Part shown: positions 22,001 to 32,462 of the stretch, piece by piece | Numbering within the stretch: position 1 is the first letter of the stretch | Layout: every line of letters begins with the position of its first letter | Source of the DNA: Lepiota brunneoincarnata | Taxonomy: Eukaryota; Basidiomycota; Agaricomycetes; Agaricales; Agaricaceae | Reading direction: 5' to 3' | DNA: 64,000 nt | NCBI GenBank assembly: GCA_023014365.1 | Contig: JAEBUN010000046.1 | Location: 1 to 64,000 of the forward strand | The notes under the pieces: generated by a model | Database searches by the model: none | What the model was told of the DNA's origin: nothing | The model's input: the letters and a program-made list of their open reading frames with translations, nothing else | Translations under genes and position numbers: made by a program

Positions 22001-22840
22001 ACCAGTGACTTAGTCCCAATGGTTTTTCTTTCGTTTTCAACAGTCCTAAACAAAGTCGAATGCCATGGAGCTGAAGACGATACGAGTCGCTTCAGCGTAA
22101 CCAAAACTAAGAAGGCCAAGTGGAGAGTGTGGATAAGGCACGAAAGTGAATAGGGATGAATTGGTAGAGGGGTTAGAAGAAACAAAGAGGTATAGGGAAT
22201 GGGGTAGTGCAATCATGTGTTGTAGATGCCCTGTTGGACAGGAAAATAGTGCATGTCGCTTTTTGTTGGTTCGCCTGCCTACCGCACCCCTGGTGGCTCC
22301 AGGTGCCACCAAGCGATTGCATGAGTACTAGGAATGTGAAAATCACAAGTATTCGTGCGGATAATCGTCCATTGAGAGTGTGGCCAGGAGAGAGGTAGGT
22401 CCTGGTAAGTTGCGCGAGACGTCCCCGAATGCAACAACTGAGTCACCCTTCCACGTCTTCTGTGTTCCACCTGGGCTTCCATAACTCAATGTATCACTCC
22501 CGACGATGGGCTCTCTTCTCCGACGTCGGGGAACAGCCCACATCTGACTGCCCGCCCTCATGGGGAGCGGTGAGGTGAGTCAAGAACTTACCTTGTCTGT
22601 GTAGGAATTAGTGATTTCGGCAAACTGATGGAATGCTGACTTCCTAGGTCACCTGACTGCCTCGTGTCGCAGGTGAGATATATGCACGTATTCTACACTT
22701 AGCTACCCCTGTCCATTTACTCCCCACCCTGTTGTTGTCTCCCTCTCGCGAATATACGTCGTCTTTGTTCACCCTCCTGAGCAGATTTCAACAGTCTGAT
22801 CATCAGTACTGAGCAACCCCCATATATCCGTTCTGTCGCC
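19000..22840 (-). pseudogene. Duplicated block, copy 1: ABCC-type transporter N-terminal remnants and an unknown protein
   Basis: Minus-strand exon fragments. Around 19730-20100 they read GPKLHFPPERIFSEKTVTP, ENVVGAP, then FGTVWIEDCWDH and LLFSFVTKV. From memory of the family, this resembles the linker and first transmembrane domain of fungal ABCC (MRP-like) transporters, where FPPE, ENVVG, WLGN and SLDIGDLPIVPGDMR motifs occur. The frame is broken after TKV. A second, intact open frame at 21569-21941 (begins MTSSNRRRKGVAYPRCPPE, charged, contains EDSAAEFMEREELRAQKRT) belongs to an unknown protein. Compared with copy B this copy has about 370 extra bp at 19351-19712 and at 19890-20267, plus a solo LTR. 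Confidence 0.5.
22600..22793. mobile_element. Small solo LTR (194 bp), copy 1
   Basis: Begins TGTAGGAATTAG, ends GATTTCAACA, flanked by GTCTG at 22595-22599 and 22794-22798. The paralogous block has the empty site (CCTTGTCTGATCG near 27408-27420), which proves insertion after the duplication. Same family as 23556-23730 and 44911-45084. Confidence 0.9.
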
Positions 22841-23520
22841 AATGGAAGACTCCTGTCACGACTGGCAACGGAATAACGGAGACTCGAGACGTTGATAGTC
22901 AAGATTATTGTCATAACCAGCTTTCGTCGTCGAACTCGGATTGAATACCATTATCAGCAGGCAGTAGTAACACCACCTACAACGTTTGCGGCCTCACCTG
23001 TTTCCAAAAGTCGATATCAATAGCGTACCCGTCAATCATATCTTCTGGTGCATCAAAAGATCATCTCGACCCTTGGACCCATTCCCCCAGGAATTTCAAG
23101 TCGAAATACAGCATTTTTTTTTGGGGGGGGGGAGAATCTTTTTGCGAGAATTCGATACGAATTTCATCCACACAAGCAGTGTTTAATGATATAGATGCTT
23201 GAACCCCAAGAGAGATGAGAGTTTTACCTCACCCGGAATTGATTCAGGTGCACGATATTTGATCGGCCACCTGCATTTTTCACCTCAATAACACAAGGAT
23301 GATCGAATCATCGACATCATGGATCTTCTGTGATCCGCCATGGCCTTCAACGACGCTGTGTCGACGTACCCAGTGTTTCATTGGGTACAACTATTTTCCC
23401 AAAAAGGAAACAATATGTTTCAGACCAAAATACTCCCTCCACACGAGCGCCACACAGCCTCTAGAGTATATAGACTCATGTATTCTCTATAGGCACGTCA
23501 GTTAACAACAAATTTTACTC
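22840..23520 (-). repeat. Partial third copy of the duplicated block
   Basis: Matches 20270-20650 and 25155-25560, including the exon ending in a GT donor (EDMIDGYAIDI-FWKQ then GTGAGG). It contains a short G-run insertion near 23125. The internal ends are ragged, so it is a fragment rather than a full copy. Confidence 0.55.
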
Positions 23521-23529
23521 ACATTTGAA

Positions 23530-23553
23530 GTCTCTCTCTCTCTCTCTCTCTCT
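23530..23553. repeat. (TC)n microsatellite
   Basis: About 24 bp of TC dinucleotides directly before a solo LTR. The LTR target duplication (TCTGT) lies at its edge. Confidence 0.9.
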
Positions 23554-23555
23554 GT

Positions 23556-23730
23556 TGTTGGAATTAGCAATTCCGGCAAACTGGCGGAATGCCCCTGACC
23601 GCCTCATGGAGGCCATGTTGTAGGTAGATTATATACACCTGTAGTTTACCAGTAGTACCTTGTCTGTTTACCTCCCTCCCCTTCCTCTTGTCGCCCCGTC
23701 GTTGTCCACCTTCTTGAGTTGATTTCGACA
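23556..23730. mobile_element. Small solo LTR (175 bp), copy 2
   Basis: Begins TGTTGGAATTAGC, ends TTTCGACA, with perfect TCTGT duplications at 23551-23555 and 23731-23735. Differs from its relatives by substitutions and a short length difference. Confidence 0.9.
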
Positions 23731-23928
23731 TCTGTTTTGCATTATCTCACTTTGTTTCACCTCGTCCCGACACCTCGGCTATCCGAAATCATTCAGTTTG
23801 TCTCCTCATCGTCCCACACCGTCTCAAGTCCATGCGTTGAGGGGTTTCATTTTAATTGCTCATTTCCAGTTTGTTTTCACTGTACTGACTAAAGGATCTG
23901 AGTAGGAGTCCTCAACGACAGACGGACG

Positions 23929-24650
23929 CTATTGTGCTCGCTTGTACAAAATCCGTAACACCTCAATTGTCTTCCTTTCATTAGACCGTTCTGCCCGCTC
24001 TAGCAGATGCCGTAACACGTCAACTGTCTTCCTTTCATTCACAGCTACTTCCTCATTGGAGGTCTGCTTTGACCGTGACCTGGTGTTCATCCGCAGAGGT
24101 CCAGGGATGTCCTGATCAGGGACCCAAGTTATCAGCAGTCGCACAATAACGTGGTCTCCAGGATATCACATACAAGTCTGCTCTTGTGCCTGACAAGGTA
24201 TATGAGTTATGAGCGAAGAACAGCTCAGGCGTAGAAAGCTTAGGTGAGGTAGTCGCGACCTACGGGTTGTACTTGCTTGAGTCACGGCGCGTAGGTTTCC
24301 GCTTTTTCGCTGCATCTGTCAAAGGTTATTAGTGGATTGCATCATCGTGAAGCAAGAAAGTCTGGAAAGAAGGCAGGACTTACCGGGCATCGCTGTTTAT
24401 CCTTGTCTTTGATAGCAAATAGGTGTAAAAATTAAAAAAAAAAAAACCATCGTAAAATCGCACGAAATTCACGATTATGCCGTGCTACTCACCTAGAGTT
24501 GGGGAAGGAAATCTGGACTCAAAATATCCAAGAAAAATTCCTTAAATACAAAATAATAAATTCCATAACATCAACATCGCCCACAGTCGATCATTGTTCA
24601 TTTAACCCCCTACTTCCCCACCAAGCCCACTCTGCGGAGGCTGACAAAAT
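23929..24650 (-). repeat. Family-A gene-like repeat, copy A5, with extended terminal exon
   Basis: Conserved splice-like sites (GTAAGT near 24382, GTAGGT near 24266). The terminal block is the longest intact one, open at 23929-24144: a basic patch (MNTRSRSKQTSNEE) and then two tandem copies of a helical unit, NERKTVDVLRHLLERAERS and NERKTIEVLRILYKRAQ. This suggests that the ancestral protein ended in a short charged helical repeat. Position and orientation relative to the ABC-like block mirror A4. Confidence 0.5.
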
Positions 24651-27450
24651 GCGCCACCCCGGCAGTTGCGTAGACATGTTATAGAGGAAAGTTTCATCAC
24701 AAAACGGAGCAGGGTATAATGTATATCCAGGGGTGTTCGGGGATCCACTCCAACCAGTCCTGGGCTTATTAGGGCAAGACATGTAATCATTTCTTCAGAA
24801 GTGGATGCAGGTGTTTCTGAAATCCCGGCTTGTGAAGATGTAGGGTAAGTCTGATCCTAAAATTTGGCAGCGTAGTGGTGCAACATATAATAAAAATGTC
24901 TCCACCGGCCTGCATGTCTTGGCACGCGTTTGTGCCTCCATACACTCCCCCCCGATCTAGATACCAATGCATCAGTGTGTAGTTATCCGTGGAACGCATG
25001 TCGCCAGGTACAATGGGCAAGTCCCCGATATCCAAACTCGCGGCGACGTTGCCTAACCAGCCAACCTTCGTGATAAACGAGAACAGGAGGTTATCCCAAA
25101 GTGGTGGACCTACAACATGGTCCCAGCAACCCTCGATCCATACAGTCCCAAAACGCGGTTTGTAGAGTGTCGCCAATGGAATGGCGCCTGTCACGACTTG
25201 CAACGAACTAACAGAGACTCGAGACATTGGTAGCCAAGATTATTGCCATAGCCAGCTTTCGTCGTCGAACCCGGATCGAATACCCCCTGGAATAGTAGTA
25301 ACACCACTTACAACGTTTGCGGCCTCACCTGTTTCCAAAAGTCGTGGATATCAATAGCGTACCCGTCAATCATATCTTCCGGTGTGTCGTCAAAAGGATC
25401 ATCTCGACGCATGGACCCATCCCCCATAAATTCCAAGTCGAAATTGCAACACTTTTGGGGGTCTTTTTATGGGAATTCGATACGGATTTCGTCCGGGCAG
25501 GCAGTTTTTGACGATTTGGATGCGTTACCCCACCCGGAACCGATCCAGGCGGGTAGATTTGATCGGCCACCTGCATTTTTCACCTCAGTAACACGGTGAT
25601 CAAATCATCGACGTCGTGCATCCACTGTGACCCAACAAACCTGGCCGTCTTTCTGGAGTTATTGTCAGCGCACTGTCAGCACATCGCAAGCCTTTTTGCC
25701 TCTAAACGGTTGAGAGCAGAGACGATAGACTCTCGATGTTTCCAATTTCAATCCCTGTGTAGCTACATCTTAGCGTGACCTATAGTAACGGTCTTGTCTC
25801 TCTTTTTTGTTTTTTATATCATCAATTTATAGCATGTGGTGCCTCGATCGCAGTCCAGAAGGACTACAACAATAAGAACTAAGAGAGACCATGACTATAG
25901 GATGAGGGAAAATACCAGGCTACCCTCTAGCGTAGCCTCTCTGCCTGATCCTTCATACACACTGACAAACCTGCCAGCTCCGAGATTGGTGTGCAATAAA
26001 GCAGCGACTGCAATGGCATGAGCGAAAGTCTTCCAGCTGTCAGTTTCCTGCATAATTGGTGTACCCCAGCCTCCCAAAATGGTGATTCCAGACCAAAAGC
26101 ATGGCACGCAGAACTACTTAATCCCCCACCCCATAGCTCTCGAGGATACTAGCGTCCTTCCGCCATGGGTCCTTCTCCCCGAAGGTTGAACGTCTACACG
26201 CCATCAAGTAGTAGGTTGCGCCCCTAAAGGGTTTGCGCGAAGCGGAACAGGGGATGTATCGTCGGAGTCCCGACAACGGCGCCCGATGGCGCATCGAGGG
26301 TGTTGTAAACAGGGCCTTTCAGCCTCCGGCTTGGCGATGTGTGAGCCGACCACACAGTGATGGTGGTGATTAGCTCGGATAATGAAGAAAGTGTGTACGA
26401 TTGGATGACAAGATAAAGGGGGAAGTGATGCAGGCAGCAAGAATGGCCTGATGTAGAATGATGTCGATTAATGGGAGTTGCTAGGTAGAGTAGGGCCGAA
26501 CCATAGTAGGAAAGACGAGTGCCCACGGTCGGATGGTGGTGGTGGTAAATCAAGAAGCGTCGTCGACGGACTTGTCTCTCAACGAAGAGACCGCTCAGAT
26601 CTACTCTGGCTTGTATAATCTACCTCGGAACGCGAACGCGTTCCACATCAAAGAGCCGAGTTACTCGCTTTTCCCACCATTGCAATCTCCTCGTGCCCTC
26701 GTAACGCAGCAGTGCTGTTGTGCGTGGATTCATACCGTTGCCTACCAGCGTCGCGTCAGGGTTTGATGGCCATCGACCCTACCATCTTCCTCTTCTATAT
26801 TTCCAAATCCTACTACCTACATTCTAACAAATATCTTGATTTGAACAAGGAGCCGTTGCTTCTGCAGTCCTGGACCACCTCCCTCAACCAACCAGATGTG
26901 TGCCAGCCACGACTCACATCCTCCTCCTCGGCCCCCGCTGTCGCGTCCGAATGAACTTGACAACACGAGGGTGAAGCTGGCGACGGTAATCAGTAGTATT
27001 GATTCACCCGTTAGTGCGAATTGACGAGGCCTGAGCTTCGTCGTGTCTAATTCTTTAGTCCCCCAATAATATAAGCATGAGTATCAAAGGCGACAGATAA
27101 TAAGGATGGCTTACTACCAAGGAGATCGCTAGCAGAAGGGGGAACCAACGCCCACTCTTCGCTCGCTTCAAAGGCTTGGGTTTTTTGCCTCTTGTTCGTT
27201 TTTGCGCCCGCCGCTCCTCGCGTTCCATGAATTCTGCCGCGGAGTCTTCCCTGACGTGGTGCGCTCCTGCTAGAAGGGGTTTCGGGCTTATGTCGTAACT
27301 CAATGTATCACTCCCAGCGATGGGCCCTGTTCTCCGACGTCAGGAAACAGCGCACACCTGACTGCCCGCCCTCGTGGGGAGCGGTGAGGTGAGTCAAGAA
27401 CTTGCCTTGTCTGATCGTGAGCGACTGAGCTACCCCCATATATCCGTTCC
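24650..27450 (-). pseudogene. Duplicated block, copy B: ABCC-type transporter remnants
   Basis: Paralogue of 19000-22840. The ABC-like exon is open here: FGTVWIEGCWDH, PPLWDNLLFSFITKVGWLGN, then SLDIGDLPIVPGDMRSTDNY, typical of the ABCC linker to the first transmembrane domain. Further upstream on this strand an exon reads DDPFDDTPEDMIDGYAIDI-FWKQ and ends in a GTGAGG donor. The block lacks the FPPERIFSEK exon (deletion at a CAAAACxC microhomology near 25150) and about 770 bp of the unknown-protein region (joined at 27295). It has its own extra 770 bp at about 25800-26570. Not a functional transporter as it stands. Confidence 0.5.
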
Positions 27451-27788
27451 GAATTTCCATCACGTAGATCACCTCGTGGTACATAGTTCGCAAGGATAAC
27501 CCAATTTTCCGGTGCACTTGTTTGCTTGTTCTTCGAATGGGCAAATATGGCCGTGGTGTATAGCCGTGTGTAACCGTTTGGTGTCCGAGTAACAAGGGAT
27601 TGGCGTTAGGTAGGTGTAAACAGTGTGAGAGTCGACTTTCGACTCGGCACTCACTCAGGCAGTGGAATCGAGGAAGGAAATGTAATGACTCGATACCGGC
27701 CAATATAGCTTTCATGGGTACTCTTAAATACTCTGGCACAAAAGTCCTCCATCACAAAGAATCGGTATACAGCTCACATCCTCTCATC

Positions 27789-28320
27789 ATGATCTTCATT
27801 AGCGTTCTCGCGAGTCTCACTGTTGCTGTGACCATCGTGGTGGCACTACCTTCTAGGCGCCTTGCCCTTACCCGGGAGGCATTGCAACGTGCGATTATGT
27901 CTTTATCCCGAACAACCCAGTAGACTCCTCCACTGTTAATTGCGTCGCGGACTTCAATTACAGTGAGCAGTAATTCATGTTTTGCTTGCGCTCTAACGCT
28001 GATATTGGTTGGTCTAGTTACCGGGTGTTCTTTAGCGGGAGCTTCACCCTCTCATACTGTCTCCGTAAGGATGTTTTCCTTTGAGGAATATCCCAAAAAT
28101 CCCAAGCCAAGCTGAAGGTTTTAAACGGCAGAATGGTGCCGGATCGACGTTCGTTGAACAGCCAGATGATGTGTTTCATGTTCACAACTTGTTGGCTTCA
28201 CCAGGATGGACGTGTGAGGAAACTGGAGCGTTTATAGAGAGTCTGGCGGGACACACGCGGCTCGGACCGTCTGGCGTCACTTGGCTGATTGATTCGGTTA
28301 CCTGTAGTTGTGAGTATTAG
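27789..28320 (+). pseudogene. Small secreted protein, paralogue 1 (frame problem in exon 1)
   Basis: Signal-peptide-like start MIFISVLASLTVAVTIVVALP, then a frame offset, then CDYVFIPNNPVDSS and DFNY followed by a GTGAGC donor. The last exon (28135-28320) reads GSTFVEQPDDVFHVHN, GWTCEET, GPSGVTW, ending TCSCEY. It is clearly homologous to the gene at 29345. The shift between the signal peptide and the CDYVFIP block means that either a short intron or a 1-nt indel is present, and I could not settle which. Secretion is inferred from the N-terminus. Function unknown. Confidence 0.5.
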
Positions 28321-29230
28321 ATATGCAGGAGCGAGGCTGTGGGTGCAATGGGAAATTGTTATATATTTGAGAGGCCTGTAGGGCCTTGATTCGTCGAAGC
28401 AGCCCGATTTTGCGGAATATAAGTTTTGAGCCTCAGTGGTCAGGCGGGGGTGTTGGCAGGCAGTGGTTCTTATAGTATGAAATTCAGGAGTCAAGGGTTG
28501 CGTTTTATCAACTTGCTCATGCTCATTTCGGAACCTGAATTGCTCGGGGTAATCAACCCAGAAGTTCTAAATATTGGAAGGGGTTATTCTGACGAGTAGA
28601 CTATTTTCTCTGAGAGGAAAGATCTACGATCTTGGGTAGCGGTGGGAAGTTAGCACTCCCCAGTGCCTAAGTTCTGCCCCAGTCTTTCCGGCACGCCAGG
28701 TGCGGGTCGCGATGACACTGGTAGCAGTGGCCTCCAGGCGCACACCTAAGCCATTGCCCTGCTTATCCCTTGATAATGGGGGAAGTCATTGTGATACAAG
28801 ATGGTCTACATACTCAGTGTGAAAATCCTGATAGCCCTAGGGAAACCATCTGATGCATTCTAAGTGACTCAACTTCGGGTATGAAGGTGATATTAGGCCG
28901 CTGTGTAGGCCAGCCTACTAAGGGTTGGCAGAAGCCCTCGACCTTGTCCTACAATTGGGAAGTTCAGGGGAAAGACTGTCCAGCGGCCAGCAACGAGTTG
29001 TTGCCCCATATTATGTTTCATGCTCTGGAAATCAGAATTCACAGACACCAGGGAGTCGCTTATTGAATACTACATCTTCTCAAGGCAAACCGCAAACAGA
29101 CCTGATTATAAAGTAAAAAAGGGCATTGAACCCCGTCGTGTGCGACCCGTCTTATTTCCCTGTCACATCGCGAAATAGACTTGGTGCAATATACAGGTTC
29201 GAAAAAGGGAAACGAGAACAGAATTTGAGG
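28321..29230. other. Intergenic region between the secreted-protein paralogues
   Basis: No supported gene. The 28881-29116 frames are short and motif-free. An AT-rich stretch with a TATA-like sequence (GGTATAAAAAAAC near 29238) lies about 105 nt before the next start codon. Confidence 0.4.
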
Positions 29231-29235
29231 CGCGA

Positions 29236-29249
29236 GAGGTATAAAAAAA
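29236..29249 (+). promoter_or_regulatory. TATA box of secreted-protein paralogue 2
   Basis: GAGGTATAAAAAAAC about 100 nt upstream of the start codon at 29345. Confidence 0.45.
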
Positions 29250-29344
29250 CTTTGACTATTCTACAAGAGATCCTCAAGAAGTAAATCTACCCTCCCCCCG
29301 AGTCCCCGAGCTCTAACAGCTAGCCGTGCACCAAACCCCATACC

Positions 29345-29850
29345 ATGGTTTTGAAGAACATGCTTACTGTCCTCGTCGCCATCACTGCGACTACTGCTGT
29401 TGCGGTCCGCCAGACCAATCTCGCTAGGTGCGACTTTGTGTTTATCCCTGGCACTTCAGTCGACCCTGCTTCAACCAACGTCGTCGCGGACTTCAACTTC
29501 AGTAGGTCACCTCCACTTCCAACACTTCGACAACCGTCCCTGATTATGATCGCCTAGTCCCCGGGCATGAGTTGCTCGTCGCTTCGCCTTCCCACTCTGG
29601 ATTTGTATGAGCTTACTCCTAGCCCCCTTATCGTTGTCGGAGCACTGAAATGACCTTTCCATTATAGATTGCTGGCGCCACATTCACAGAGAACCCTGAT
29701 GATGTTTTTAACGCTCACAACGGGTTCTCCACGAATGGATGGACCTGTCAGGAGACTGCTACGTTTTTGGAAGGCCTTGCTGGCCGGAATTTCCCTGGCC
29801 CCTCTGGAGTCAGCTGGTCGATCCAATCTGTTGATTGTAATTGTTATTAG
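29345..29850 (+). CDS. Small secreted protein, paralogue 2
   Basis: N-terminal signal peptide (MVLKNMLTVLVAITATTAVAV), then RCDFVFIPGTSVDPAS and DFNF before a GTAGGT donor at about 29501. The downstream exon after an ATTATAG acceptor (29665-29668) reads AGATFTENPDDVFNAHNGF, GWTCQET, GPSGVSW and ends DCNCY. Cysteines match paralogue 1. Simple joining of the two exons does not keep phase, so a micro-exon or different splice site is needed. Spliced length would be near 110 residues. A Cys-containing small secreted protein of unknown role is the safe call. Confidence 0.6.
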
Positions 29851-30355
29851 TAAAGTGGTGGCAGGGTTTCGAACCCATCGTTTGGTAGTGATACATGTGA
29901 CGGAATAAATGTTTGTGTCGCAACAATGTGGATTTGGCGTGGGGGAGGCTCCAGTAGGCCAGGCCAGCAACTAGCAACAACCTCAACGGGGATCAGAATG
30001 ATGCTGGGGGACAGTGACATTGTCTTGAGCGGTGTTTCTGTGCCGGACTGAGGCTCAGGGTGAAGGAACAAACACTTGGGGCCTCGAAATGCTTAGAAGT
30101 CCCTGACCATTCGCTGTGACCCTGGTCAGGTACCACCAATCCAGCATTTGTTACCCTGAGGGGTATAAGATATACCTGTTTCTGAGATGTGTTCCTCATT
30201 TTTGACCCTAGCAAGATTTACGCTCCTCAACATTCAACAAATTTGTAATGCACTACGATCGAATGGGGCATTTGGTGATGAAATCATTTCAGATACCATT
30301 GGCCCTCTCGCCAGACTACAACAACAATGGAGAAAAATACAACTCGAGAGTAAGT

Positions 30356-32429
30356 CTAAACTCTGCATAGACCGTATGAGTCCCACCGCTCGGACCCTAC
30401 ACCGGTCCTAACAATAAACAAATCCGTTGGATCATACCGGGTCTTGGTTGCACTGAGGCGGGCATAATTAGATCCATAGAAAACAGTCTGCCATTCATCC
30501 TCGAAGACGTCCGCTTCATTGCTGTATGCTGCAGGGGAAGGCCCCTGGATGCGCTCGAGGATAGGGAGGTAGGTAGTTTTGAACATGTTCTCTATGGCAT
30601 GAACCTCTTCGATGGTTCCTTGCTCTCGTATTTGATTAGCAACAATTGTCTAAATCAGTGAGATATGCAGTGTAAGGAGAAGTTGTAAGCTCTGTGCAAT
30701 CGGCAGAGACTTACATGAGTCTTGGCTGTTCGCCAGCCTGAAATCGCGGCGCTATCGATGTCAGCATTTTCTGCTACTTTACCACCCAGAGTGACCGTCG
30801 ATATCCTGCAGCGATACGTTTCAGTATGGCTGGAGAGAATTCTCGTTTTCACGTACAAAAGAGCTCCAGCATCAATGAGACGCTTGTGTGCCTCTCCAAT
30901 TGCCTTGGGAGACTGGCGGTATGAGGATTCAGGAATCAGACGGGATCCCAAGGCACCGGAGGATCCAGCCTCATCATCATATCCAGCAAGTAATTCATTG
31001 ATATTCCTAGTAATTGTCGTGTTCATAACCAAGACACCCCCAGTATTGAAGATATCCTTGAACAAAGGCGCCAGTGCATCCACGGCCTGCTCAGAGGTGG
31101 CATTCGGGAAGAACGTATCGATACCGATGAAGTAACCCGTAGAGTCCGACCTGAGTCCGAGGTATACTCCAGCCTTCATGGAACCGAGATCAAAGGCATG
31201 TCTGGCGTGGGCTTCATAAATAGCACCGACAGTGATGCTGTCATTGGCAGTAATAACGACGGTGTAGTGTGTAGCTTCAAAAGTCGGGTAGGTTCTGAAG
31301 GTGGCATTGACGATGACGCCCCATGAACCAGGTCCTCCGCCTCTCATTGCCCAGAACACTAGTACCATGAATTGGAGACAAAATCATCTGGGATCAATGT
31401 ACAACACATACAGTCCGGGTTTTCTTTCTTATTCACATGACGAATAGCGCCATCAGCAGTCACAACGTTAAACTCTGCCATAACATAAGTTCCCGGTCGG
31501 TTCGACAAGCATGGCACGCACCGAGAACATTATCAGCGGCCAGACCCAGTAGAGGAGACAGTGAAGAATGTCCTCCACCTTGCACGTATCCACCAGCGGC
31601 AACCACGGTGACTGCAGTTCCACCAACGAAGATCTTGTCCACCTCTTTCGAAGCATTGTACATCGTGCTCAGACCCACACCACTTCCCACAGTCACTGCA
31701 GGCCCGAGGTTGTCATTGCCAACATAGAAATTGTCTGTAAATGCGATTGACTGAAGCTTGTGAGTATGGATGAGGATAGAGTCTTTGGCAGTAGAACGGC
31801 CTAGGAGGTCATGACCAGAGGCTTTCACTGAGAGACGAAGGTTGTGTTTACGAGCGAAGTTGACTCCAGCCTGTCAAGTCATTAGCGAACGGAAGAGGGT
31901 GATTAGTTCGTGTGGTACACACTCGGATATCTTCAGCGCTCTCCGCGAGAATAGCGTACCGTGGAACGTTACCCTGGCCACATGTTTGGGGAGAGGTACG
32001 CCCACAGAGGGATGGTGGGTCAGATTCATAGTCCTGAAGATCTTTGCATCAACCAAGTTAGCCCACAATGATAACAAGACAGATCTCACCTGTTCGAAGT
32101 TGACCTGGAACCAGTGGTCAAACTCTGCTGAGTATCATGGTATATAGAACACTCACCGCATTCATCGCTCCCGGGATCTCGTTCCGCCAATTGGCACTCG
32201 TCCATTCAGCATCAGTGCAGTTGGTCTGACGACAATACTGGCCAGACGGCACTGCACGAACAAGACGCCCAGAGACGGATTCTCCTAGAGCCTGCCACTG
32301 GGCATCCGTAGGATATCCCCGGCTTCCAGGTACATTTCGGCATTTCCGCGTGCTTGTGGCAGCCCGTACAGCAACCACTACAAGCCCTAGCAAAAGGTAT
32401 ATGGAAGAGAGCATGGTGCTTGAGAGCAT
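30356..32429 (-). CDS. Secreted FAD-linked oxidase, berberine-bridge / VAO type
   Basis: A flavoprotein oxidase of the FAD_binding_4 plus BBE type (families include fungal isoamyl-alcohol-oxidase-like enzymes). Exons 32157-32429, 32090-32122, 31923-32033, 31522-31870, 31412-31474, 30715-31358 and 30356-30649 join in phase to 588 codons, a normal length. Signal peptide LLLGLVVVAVRA; FAD-domain motifs VKASGHDLLGRS, AAGGYVQGGGHSSLSPLLGLAADNVL (split by the next intron) and FWAMRGGGPGSWGVI. The C-terminal BBE segment reads YSNEADVFEDEWQTVFYG, then YDPTDLF. The His of SGHDLLG sits where bicovalent members bind FAD, but the second attachment Cys needs an alignment. Substrate unknown. Two Met codons lie 15 nt apart at the start, and a TATA motif lies near 32455. 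Confidence 0.93.
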
Positions 32430-32452
32430 TCATCGTGTCCCCGCACACCTCC

Positions 32453-32462
32453 TGATATATAA
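32453..32462 (-). promoter_or_regulatory. TATA box of the FAD oxidase gene
   Basis: GTTATATATC on the minus strand, about 25-30 nt before the first ATG at 32429. Confidence 0.45.

Noticed and set aside
29868..29890. GGGTTCGAAACCC, like a tRNA T-arm
   Set aside because: The rest of a cloverleaf is absent in the upstream 80 nt on either strand. The match is a self-palindrome.
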